The notes under the pieces: generated by a model
Databases searched by the model: none
Told to the model about the DNA's origin: nothing
The model's input: only the letters and a program-made list of their open reading frames with translations
Translations under genes and position numbers: made by a program
In this document: piece after piece, positions 47,020-57,261 of the stretch
Layout of the letters: every line of letters begins with the position of its first letter
How positions within the stretch are numbered: position 1 is the stretch's first letter
Source: Dermanyssus gallinae
Lineage: Eukaryota > Arthropoda > Arachnida > Mesostigmata > Dermanyssidae
Reading direction: 5' to 3'
DNA length: 64,000 bases
Assembly (NCBI GenBank): GCA_003439945.1
Contig: QVRM01000417.1
Coordinates: 90,678 to 154,677 of the forward strand

Positions 47020-49150
47020 TATTAGCAATTAACCACGATCAAATCAAGGGTAGTGGTTAACAAGGGCAGCGGCCGTTGCTCTAGCCGCGTTTGGCGATGC
47101 TGATGCGCGGCCGTCCGCACTTATAGTCATGACAAAAAATTGAGTAATAGTAGTTGTTAATTAAGTAACTATTTACTGAGTAAATGGTAATCATTGAGGA
47201 AAGGCTGAAAACGTAAGCACTTTTCAACAAGACTTACCATCTCGGAATCTTAGTTTGGAAGGTTGGCATGTCGAAACCCGTGACATGCCAATCGTTCGTA
47301 GAGTTGCTATTTAAGCTCCATAAGCCCTGGACGTTAGCAGGGAGGTTCAGGGAATCTCAAAAGCAAAAATATCCTCCACACAGGGTCCAGCTTTACAAGT
47401 AAGGCAGGCATGATAGCAATCTAATTGGTTAGGTGACGAAAACTAGCCTTTATGCAAGAAAAACGATAAAGCAGGTGCATACGACAAAATCTATTGGTAT
47501 ACTGAAATACCTTGTCAAGGACCCTAAGGATAGGAAATTGAAAATGGCACATTTACCTATGCACCGAGTGTTCTATCGAAACTAGGCAACCACGAGCCTA
47601 AGCCAAGTTGGCTTGGGAATATGATTTGTCATACGACTTCATCGCGCGTGGGCGTCGTTCACATATTCATAAGTAAGCTTCCCAGCTTAGTGTGTTCATA
47701 TCTAACTACAGGCCACGACACCAAAGGGAATATCTTAACAACGCCTGTCACATGCGAGAATTTAAATAAAATGTAATGGAAATCGTAATAGGCCAACACA
47801 CAGTTCAACGCTATGAGTAAGACGTCTTCGCAAATACTTTTTCGCTGCACTATTCTCGATGCATCCAATTATCAGATCTCACCGGGCATTTGCAACAGTT
47901 GCGTACAGGAAGACCGATAATAAGTCTAGAACTTCATCTAAATACCCCAGACTGCAGCGAAATGTAGATAACTACCCGGCGTCGCTTGTTTGGCGTCTAT
48001 AAATGTGAGTCGATTCGAAATATCTAAAGTTGAGCTGGAGATCGCATCGTGGCGCAATAGCTGCCTGTGAAGAACTTTTTATGTAGCTTCTTGCCTCAGT
48101 GACGAGGTGCGCTACTTAACGAGAAGGATGTGTGCAGACATACGTGGCGTTGTTCCAGAACAGAATGAGAGCGGAAAAACCGACTTTAGCAGTATATAGG
48201 CATGAGCGGAGCACACATACGTATTCGGTTAAGGCAGCGCATAGTCGAACAGCGCTGAAAGGTGCAGAAGCTTAACTGAAGTTAGAAATGTTGCCCCTTA
48301 CGAAACACAGAGGAGCGAGCGTATGGGTAAAGTTTGAAAACTGATCGAGTCTGCGTTGGAGCTGCAGGAAGTTCTACTACACAGCAAAGTCATCCGGACT
48401 AATAAGCAAAAAATACAATATTTGTAGGCGATGAGGGCTTGTTGCAGATCAGCTCGTTAGCAGCGTCGACATACTGGATCACAGGAAGGCTTAAACGTAC
48501 CAGAATATATAAACTTTTTGTCCTACATATAATTGGCCGACACCTTGATCGTTGCCCTCGACGGAAACCAGACCCGATCATATATTACTACTATATGTAT
48601 TCATTGACCTACAGTGCTAAGGGACAGCTCTAAAGGGAATAGCACTAAACATAATATAGCAAAGAGAAAGATAACGGCATTACAAGAGCCTATAGTAAAC
48701 ACGTAGACATAACGCATGGACCATACGTATCTTAAAATGGCGGTCTAACGGTTGACGTAGTTAAGTACTTTTCATGTGCAAGCTTGTTACCGTATCCCTC
48801 AGCATAGCCAATCATTTATTTGCCTATTAAAAAATTATTTTATTAAATTAATTTTATAAATGAATTACAACATACTCGTTATCTTGAAACGTTAAGCTTG
48901 TTTAATTTCTATAACGTTTTAATAGATCCATTTATGTCATTTAATAAATGATCTTTTAAAGATAATACTATTTTCTCAAGTAAAAATATAATAAATAGCT
49001 TTATGGGGCAGGAACGTATCCACGGTATTGAGTATAGATGACAAGCCATACCGCACAGAGTCAGCGACCATGTTATCACAAGGACTGTTGGGAGAACCCT
49101 TGATATCTCAATATGTCCCTTAATATAACAATGTGATATTTGCGTCTAGG
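47020..49150. other. Non-coding stretch with small palindrome and dispersed repeat
   Basis: TTGGCATGTC at 47263-47272 is inverted as GACATGCCAA at 47282-47291. The second copy of a dispersed repeat lies at 49036-49120. Otherwise no feature was seen. Confidence 0.4.
49036..49120 (+). repeat. Dispersed repeat, copy 2
   Basis: Matches 46145-46222 over about 80 bp, in the same orientation. Confidence 0.6.
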
Positions 49151-49159
49151 TATATGCTA

Positions 49160-49259
<100 letters not shown>

Positions 49260-49715
49260 TATTTTTCACTATATGCTATGAAAATATTAGATACATATAA
49301 AGATATATATGCATGCATAGCCTATATTCGATATTTATTCAACTAGAGCTAAAGGACTCAAATGCAAAGAAAACTTTTGTCTGATGTATACGAATACGAT
49401 TGACATAATCCAGAAGAGACAAAAAAAATAAAGCGAATGGCAAAGAGAAAAATGCACTGATCGCACAGAGCTGACTGCAAGTATGGTTCGTGCGGCGACT
49501 AAATACGAAAACAAAGCCACAGAAGAATTCGGCAGCCTATTTTACAGCCAGAAAGCAATTAAGCACCAATAGAAAGCTTAGCTGGTGTCTGTGTAGCGAA
49601 CCGTGCGACGTTGTTTGGAAGTGGAAGGCGCATAGTGGCGAAACAGCTAATATCTGTATACTAACGAGCCACGTTAGCTGAACGTCACTTTATTGACGGA
49701 TCCGACATACATAGA

Positions 49716-49718
<3 letters not shown>

Positions 49719-49762
<44 letters not shown>
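49719..49762. repeat. (TA)n microsatellite
   Basis: TA tract close to the 3' side of the R2-like remnant. Confidence 0.9.
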
Positions 49763-49767
<5 letters not shown>

Positions 49768-49857
49768 TGCGATGATTTATTAATCATTTACAATACATTT
49801 GCACACTCGGCAGTGCTCACCTTAATGAAAATGGTGGTAAAAAGTTGTTACGTGGAG

Positions 49858-50429
49858 TTAAGAATCAGCTGTCCGTGTCCTTGCTTGATGGCAGCCCCCG
49901 CTTATACGGACTCGGTGCGAGCGGTATATCCTCAAGGTTCCCTGCAGTGTTAAGACGGTAAGATCGATAAGATTCCTCTTCGTGACGCCGAGCCCCAAGA
50001 GCGTACTCGCAGATTCAGAGTCCCATACACCACTCATAGAGATAGTGATGAATCCGAATCTGCGAGGTTTTTGCGGGTTGGGGAGCGCCGCTCTTAGGAA
50101 CTCGACGTCATATTTGGTGATCTTGTCCTGCCGCGCTTTTGCCAGGTCGGGCCGCAAACCTCGGCATTTAAAACCCAGATCTTGGTAGGTGTTGTTATTA
50201 CGAGACAGGGCTTTAGACCCGGTGCGCCCAGTCGACGGAATACTCGCTTACGAACAATCTCATGACCCCTCTCGCGGAGAAGACGCGCCACGCGATCACA
50301 GACGTCGTCATGTCTCTTTATAGTTTGTTTATGTGTTGTATTGCACATCTGAGCGACATGAGCCAACGTCTCAGGCGCATGACACTCGTACCTACAACGT
50401 TTGTTGTAGCCTGGGCGTCCCCTTGCCAA
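49858..50429 (-). pseudogene. R2-like zinc knuckle and restriction-like endonuclease, dead
   Basis: After the cysteine/histidine motif comes TIKRHDDVCDRVARLL, which is well conserved in R2 proteins. The endonuclease follows, where 'KPDlv' is expected but KPCLV is found (near 50201-50213). The next acidic position reads VLNAEV instead of 'v.DvqV'. Two metal-binding aspartates therefore appear replaced. A frameshift near 50130 moves the end of the domain to the frame 49858-50157 (ARQDKITKYDVEFLRAAL). The enzyme that nicks the target for reverse transcription would not work. Confidence 0.7.
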
Positions 50430-51895
50430 TCTGGCACGCGTTGGTAGTGCGTTGATCCTGAGCTTTAGTAGGTTTAAATACTACTTACCAGATATGTAGG
50501 GCATACCCTTAATACAGTAATGTACAAAGGCGTTTCGTGTGCTTTTTAAAATGTGCCCTATCGAACGTGTTGTGTAGTTGTTGAGGCCTGTAATCGGTCT
50601 CTTGTGTAGCGGTCTCAAGGTTCCCAAGCGCTCGCAAAGAAGTCTTGTTTTCGCAAGATCTTTTTTGAAGTGGTCGGTGGTAAGCATCCTTTGGACCCCA
50701 GGGTGCGTGGAGTGTTGTAGTGCTGTCAGGCAAGAGAGGCGGAGTCTGTAGATAAATGTTTGGAGGCAGGGGATGTCTAGACCGCCGTGTGCTGTGTGCG
50801 TGCACAAGTAAGCGTTCGGCACCGAATTTTCGAGCTTAAGCCATTTCGACTTAACAACCTTTCTGATCTCTTTATCTAGGTCGCTAATGATTACGTGAGA
50901 TAGTCTGGGAACGGAGACCAGTTTATGTAAGAGGCGGGAAATGAAAAAGTCTTTCAAAAATATGAGTCTTTTGTGGGGTTTAAGGGGAGCTATCGTGAGT
51001 CTGTTGAGTAAATTAAGAAGTAGATCATTGGTGGAGTCAACTATGCCATTGCTGTCAAAGTCGACTCCCAGATATCTCCATCGATCGCTCATAAATTTGG
51101 CTGGCAATTGCCGATCTCCAACGTTAAATTCTGGTACGGTATTAATAAAACCATTACCTTCCTTCCTATTAAATAAGTGGGAGAAAGTAAAGCTTTTATT
51201 AGTTTTAATTTCAAGACCTTGGGATTTTGAAAGGGGTCCGCAATATTATGGAGCCGTTGGAGAATAAATTTCGTGGAAGCTGGGAGGATGAGATCATCCG
51301 CAAAGGCTAAGCCCATGAGGCGGAAGTCATCAGTAAGTTGGTACTCGATATTAGTTTTGTCTTATTTTGAAAGAATGTCGTCGAGAACTAGATTAAATAA
51401 AAGGGGGGGGCAGAGGATCTCCCTGCCTAACACCTAGTTGGCCGAAATGTGCGACATTCTTGTCCAAATTCTATGAGAGTTTTAGATGAGAGGTACAAGC
51501 GTTCGATATAATTAATAAATACCTCCAGGTCTCCGCGAGTCCGGAGTGGCCACAGGACGGAGTCATGACTCACCATGTCGAACGCCTTACTGAGGTTGAT
51601 TTAGGCGAGCCGTCCTGCAGACTTAGCATCGCTAAGCGAGCAGTTTCATGGGCTGTGGCAATATCGCTAATTAATAGAATGTTAAGAAGACAACAGACTA
51701 CTTCTAACGGGAGTTTACGGGGGGACGAAAGACAACTCCCGTCCAAGCCCAGTGCTTTAGAATTTCCGCGGAGAGCTACATGGGTTTCCTTTAGGGAGAT
51801 AGGGAGGGAAACCTCGAAGAGATCAGAGTTGGGAGTGTCTACGGGGCAAAGGAGTGGTTCAGGCGGTGGTTGTGTCATCGTGTTGGCCCAGTTTA
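49858..51895 (-). mobile_element. R2-clade non-LTR retrotransposon remnant
   Basis: Domains run in R2 order on the minus strand. The RT start has PISLKETHVALRGNSKALGLDG (frame 51570-52010). It continues with LGVRQGDPL, FLFNLVLDDIL and GLAFADDLIL, whose FADD lies at 51293-51304. Next come YLGVDFDSNGIVD and the APLKPHKRLIFLKDF thumb block (frame 50481-51107). A CCHC-like motif, CRYECHAPETLAHVAQMC, is at 50343-50396, and a restriction-like endonuclease follows. Stops and frameshifts separate the pieces. The N-terminal zinc-finger and Myb region is gone, and a mariner relic abuts that edge. Known R2 elements insert in 28S rDNA, but no rRNA sequence is visible here. Confidence 0.8.
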
Positions 51896-51899
51896 TATA

Positions 51900-52800
51900 T
51901 ATAAACATTCTAAAACATATTTGATACTTGTTGCTAATCTTGTGCATGTTTATCAAAATGGACAGCAAATTATTCAAGTTACTTATGGCTGCAGAAGCTG
52001 TCCGAAACATTTACAGCGTATAACAAAGACTTTGTGCAACAAAGAGTTTGCTGACTTCCGTTCCAGCAAGTTACGCCTCCTGGACGAACAACGTCCTAAA
52101 GGACCTATCACGTTTGAGGAAAACCGCTTGCGCGAAACTGTGGAACAGCATACCCGAGTGACTACGCGTGATATAGTCATGGACACTTATTTGGTCTTTC
52201 TTTAACTGAACTGTCACCTGTAAAAATGTGTGTTTACGACAATGTGAAACATAGAAGATTCTCTAGCGCCCTAGACCAACCTCCCTAAAGACGTAAAAGA
52301 GGCTAACCCATTTGCGCAGCAAGCATTTCTCTGTGCTTGGTGGGATACGCATGGCATAATCCACCACGAGTTGCTTCCTAGTGGCCAAACAATAGACATG
52401 GGATCTACTGTGATCAGCCCGACCGTTTTTTCTTCGCCTAAAGGTATAGACATAGTCTTGTGAAAAGATAGGGCGTTTTCTTTCACGAAGGCAACGCGAG
52501 GCCGGCTGTGTGTTTACCCAGCTTCCGCAATATAGCTAGCTTTCATTCGAAAATCTTGCCGTATCCATCGTACTCACGGGCCATCGCGCCGTTGGACTAC
52601 CACTTACTCGGATGCCTGCAGAACTATCTTCAGGGTACGAAACTCATTTCACTAGTAATAACACACTTAAACACTACATTCCTCGAGATGCAAAAATTAT
52701 CATTCTTTGGCATGGGAATCGATACTTTTGTCCGGAGATAAGAAAATGTTGTGGTTAGCAACGAAGAGTACTTTATACATAAATAAAATAGGTTAATTCC
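51900..52800 (+). mobile_element. mariner-family transposon relic
   Basis: The plus strand reads FADFRSSKLRLLDEQRPKGP then RETVEQHTRVTTRDIV (frame 51870-52205), the second DNA-binding helix-turn-helix region of mariner transposases. After frame breaks it continues with WWDTHGIIHHELLPSGQTID, then NARPAV where 'HDNARPH' is expected. It goes on to LPYPSYSRAIAPLDYHLLGC and LQNYLQG, and ends with a shifted NEEYF. The DYHL motif places it as mariner of the D,D34D type. The first catalytic aspartate's motif and both terminal repeats are not identifiable. It is an old, inactive copy. Confidence 0.75.
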
Positions 52801-52999
52801 TTCAAATCGATCCTTCAAAGTTGAACCATTCCAGTTACTTTCTATCCTACCCAATAAACTCATTTGTGTGTGTGTGTGTGTGTCCATACATATGTAGATG
52901 TATATGCACATACATTTATTCACGTATGCTGTATCGCCATATTAAATTTAATGCAGAGGTGCGTACATGTTTATGGTTATCGGAAGGGTATCGATAGGG

Positions 53000-53867
53000 C
53001 AAGGGGCATGGTAGCGTAGCCAATCTTCGTCTGTGGCAACCCCATCTCGGTGCCTCGTCCTGCATGTCGGCTCTGCTTGGCTCGACTTCATTTCTTGTCG
53101 GCCTTACTACGCCTGCCCGCCAGTTCACTCAATCACTTCCCTATCTCGCCCTAGCCGCATGCTTTGCTGCCGGGCGTCCCTGTATCCTCGCAGCAGCCAA
53201 CCAGCTGTATTCGTTGCCGCCATTGCCCTACGCCTCGCCATAGGGGAGCGACAGGGGTGGCGGCGGTGAACGAGGAAGTGAAGGAGAAGGGCTTGCAGCA
53301 AGAGCGGTACAGGAGCGCCCGGTGACGCGGAAAACGACCCAGACGAAGTCAAGAGTGGGGCCCGGCGGCGCAGGGGCAGTAGACATTGCCCTCGTCATCG
53401 CAGTTGCAGTCGCTGCTGTAGCATTACGACCGCTGCCGCTCCTCCCGCCCTCATTGACGGCAGTAGCTCAAAACTTTGTCTGCTGGCCGTCCACGTCGCG
53501 GCAGCAACATAACTGCAGAAGTCCATTCGTTCATCTCTCTCTCTCTCTCTCTCTGGCAGTCTGATTATATCTCTCGTTCTCCGACTCAAATACTCTCCCC
53601 GACTATCTTTTTTCGAGTTTTCATACGCGTTTGTCTGTCTATCTCGACTGCCCTCGATTAGTTTGTCAGAGGGTAAGAAAGTTGAGCATGAACATGCTGG
53701 GATGTTGGATGTAAAGACGAGAGTGGACAACATAGTCGCATCGGAGTGGACACCCTGCGTTTGCCTGCCGTGTTGACGATGAGACAAATAGGATAACAAC
53801 GACGACAATGAGAACGTTAAAGACGATGACGGCCAGAGACGACGATTACGACTTTTGCCGCCACTAC

Positions 53868-53870
<3 letters not shown>
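53000..53870. promoter_or_regulatory. GC-rich, CpG-rich island
   Basis: CpG-rich DNA holds a (CT)n tract at about 53537-53557 and GACGA triplets near 53795-53850. It is followed immediately by a (TA)n tract at 53871. Frames are open through composition only. It could mark a promoter. Confidence 0.3.

Positions 53871-53902
<32 letters not shown>
53871..53902. repeat. (TA)n microsatellite
   Basis: TA tract abutting the GC-rich island. Confidence 0.9.
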
Positions 53903-53906
<4 letters not shown>

Positions 53907-54035
53907 CGCACTTATTCAAGGGGTGTGCAACGCACATTCACGAATCTATCTGTAGACACAATAGGAAAAATATAACAAAATAATACTAAGTAAAACTTAG
54001 ATGAATTCGTTTGCCTAACCTAGGTTTAACTAGCT

Positions 54036-54640
54036 ATGTGGCTAGATACAACAAGAGTCGGTCAGTTCAGAAATTGCTCGGCCCACCATTCGGAGAATCT
54101 TGAAGCCCGGTGTGAAGGTAGGCCTGACAAGGTACTACTCGAGCGTGAATGGCGTGCCCCTTTGCACGAAGAGGTACAACGACGTGTCCATAACAAAACT
54201 CTCGATGACACGAACAGAGCTTGCCTAAACGCCGTTTCGCAAGAATCCAGTTACTTGTACAACGCAAAGACCCCAGGCACTTTGTTAAACCTTAAAGGCG
54301 CCAGTGTCCCACGGATACACTTCTCGATTACGAGACGACTCGCATGGCAACTACTAGGACTAAACTTAATCAGCCCTTATCGGTGCCAATGTGGTTATCT
54401 CATTGACAACCTGGGACACCTATTGTGTATTACTAATGCAGGACGATGCCCTAGGCATTCAGTTGTTAAGGAGACTATCAGCAAAACACGTAGGTCATGC
54501 GACATTCCGTGCGTCCGCTTGCGAAGAACGACAAGTGCCCAGATGGGATGATAGTTACACCCTCTTAGCGAGGCAAAATGCTAGTTTGGGATGGAGAATT
54601 TGTAGAATACCATCGCATCTGTGTCCCGAATAAAACTATC
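54036..54640 (+). mobile_element. Family H non-LTR RT tail, copy 2
   Basis: The frame 54036-54551 contains SENLEARCEGRPDKVLLERE, matching the minus-strand copy at 20.7 kb in both protein and DNA. It then has ITRRLAWQLLGLNLISPYRC and a cysteine/histidine module CQCGYLIDNLGHLLC followed by GRCPRHSVV. That C-C..GH..C..GR..RH layout is a hallmark of the C-terminal part of one group of animal non-LTR polyproteins. A frame break follows near 54520. The RT core is missing. Confidence 0.6.
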
Positions 54641-54649
54641 TGTGTTACT

Positions 54650-57150
54650 CCTAAACGTGATTTCCCATCCTAAAATAACTGTATCAATGATAAAGGCCCG
54701 TGTTCTTGCGCGTGTTCCCTTAATATGGCTTGCTTGCTTCCATACTCCAATACACTTGCTTCAATCCCTTTTGCCAGGGTTTCTAATAAACAGACAAATA
54801 TGAGCGCTTCTTGTCCCTTAGGAACTAAAACTTTGAATAAATACTTTTGGCGAGTATTATCTCGTCCTGCAGCATCGGCGTAGCCACTTTCGTCACCAGC
54901 TCGGAGAATTCCTTAACGATGAGCTTGGGTGCCTCTGTGGTATGCTGCTTGGGCCTGGTAACTCGGGCTTGTTTCTTCGTGCCACGACTGCAGTTTCGTT
55001 CTTTGTAACATGTGGTATCCCCTCGATGTTCCCTGTGTTCTATTTTCATTGGGTTCTGTCAAATGACCCGTGGCGGGAAAGACCTGGAAAATCATCACTC
55101 TCACATCTTCTTTTCAGTGGCCTGTTGCTTTCATACCTTTATATTGTTTCTAGCCACTTTGTAAGGCCTTCCCTATAAGTCTTCGTCCATTTTTAAGGAA
55201 TATGTGCCACAACGCGTCTTGCTTTTGTTAATTCCATCTATAAGCAAGCGCACTGTCTTTCATATTCTTTAAACATATTTTTCGCGTTTTCTTGGCTGAG
55301 CCCTCGCGCCCCTGACTTCTTGAGTTGTCTCCAAACCGCTGAACATATTTTTTTTTGCTTTCGCGATTCCGCGTTTCACAAGAATGTTGGCTTCACGTGA
55401 CGCTTTCTCGCAAGATGAATAAACGCGTTCCGCACTTTCCTCCCGCACGCTTCTATTAGCGCCTTCTGAAAGCCGTTCGTCACATGCGTACAACTGTCCC
55501 CGTATTTCCGCGTTTCTTTTGGTGAACGTCTCATTTGTTTGTTTTTCGAGTCTTTGAAGCGGTATTGTAGGCCACCGCATCTATCTTGTGTCTTTAGGCG
55601 ATCCTTTTTAACGTTTTATTCTATGCAATCGTGATCACTTGAGTTCTCCTCATACTCTAAGAACTGCCAGTTTGCAAACCTGTGCACACATCCGCAGTTG
55701 CAGCCTAATCTACGCAGATTGTTATGTCGATATGCAACTTAGCTCCGCTTCTCTAGAAGGTAGGCTTATTATTCTCGTTGATTAGAACCAGATCATGTGT
55801 TGCCATCCATTTCAGAATAAAGCTACCCCTTGCCACCCCATCTTGGCGCACCACGTTCTTGATGATGCATTAAAATGTACCGAAATAAAAGCCGGCATGG
55901 ACCAGCTATTCCGTTCCCTCTGCCTCGTCCTGTTCATGTATCTCAAAGTCCATGTTGCTTACCTTTGTCTCTTCCGGTTTTAATTTTTTCTAAGAAGCGC
56001 AGTTTACACTAGTGTGGCACCGTACGTTGTCCTGGCGAGTGCTTTATGCTAGTTTCCAGCCTCTAGTAGAAAGCGGTGCTTAGAGCAGCCAGCTAAAATT
56101 TGCGGCGAGACCATCGTGTCCGCAGTCATAGCACGCGTCGCATTTTCGGTCGTCTTGTGGAATACAACTCGCTTGTAATAATTTGCATTTGTGCCCGGCG
56201 TGGCCAATCATCTGGCGCCTTATGCGATAAGGCGCCGCTACGCAATTTGCGTACAATTCAGCAAGCCATTTCGATTGAACCCAGCCACCACATATACCAC
56301 CACAGCAAACTTATCATACTCAATATGTCTCTCTGGAGGAGGAAACAAGGAGCGTAAATGTTTGCAAGAACGCATAGTATCTTCAGTTTTCCTGCGCTTA
56401 AGGCGCACGTACTGGGTCACACGGTAGAGTCAGCTGCGTATGCGAGTTAGCCTGCCACCGAGAAAAACCAAGGCCATCGGCAGCAGTGGCATGTACGGAG
56501 ATCGTGTCCTGTCATAGCTTATTGGAATGACTCACTCCGGCGAGTAAGCCTCGTTTGAACAGCAGGTACTCACAAAGATAAAATAAAATACCATCGGCAT
56601 ATGTGTACACTCCCATAAACATGTATGTATACATTACATACGCACGTGCAACAAAATATTGTTGTTTACAAATACGTGCTATGTTGAGATCGTTGCATAC
56701 AGGGGCAGCGTGTCGCACAAAGGCACAGAGTCCGGGGTTGCGCGCAACAGTTGCGAGCAGACAACTAAATCCTAACTGTGCCCGGAGGCCAATATACAGG
56801 ATTCTAGGCAGCACTTTTCAACTTTCCAACAAAACGATTTCGTCGGTCAGTGATGCACAATGTTCTGGCAATTCACCTGCGCCGCTCGCGAAGCTTAACC
56901 GTAAGCAGCCAGAACACAGCCGTGTAGCAGAAGCCTTCAGGCACCCATAAGCCTCGACGTTTCAAACGTTGAATATTTGAATCAAAATTAACTGATAGAA
57001 TCTGCTTGGAATCGGATTTTGATTGATCTTTCAATAGGCATTCTGCAGTCATCCGCTGCTTTTTGACGTTAGCAGTTTGTTTTTCTTTTTTTTATAGAGG
57101 TAACTGGTAAAATGCGTTATGCACACCGGTCGACGTTGTTAAAGCCTCGG
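54650..57150. other. Non-coding stretch, one unrecognised charged frame
   Basis: A minus-strand frame at 55269-55580 (103 codons) is Glu/Arg/Lys/Ala-rich and may form a coiled coil. Another, at 54825-55049, is basic. Neither matches a family I know, and they could be scraps of one ORF1-like protein. GGCGCCTTAT (56214-56223) is inverted as ATAAGGCGCC (56227-56236), a small perfect palindrome. Confidence 0.35.
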
Positions 57151-57261
57151 TAGTGTGGGACTCGCACTTACTAAAATCTAGTCGTCCTCTTTGCCCCTTG
57201 ACGGGGGTGGCCGCAGTACCGTCTTCTCGAGATTACTTCATTTGGCCACTCTTCTTGCCAT

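Noticed and set aside
53395..53937. 180-codon minus-strand frame
   Set aside because: Low-complexity Ser/Leu/Arg sequence from CT, GAC and TA repeats.
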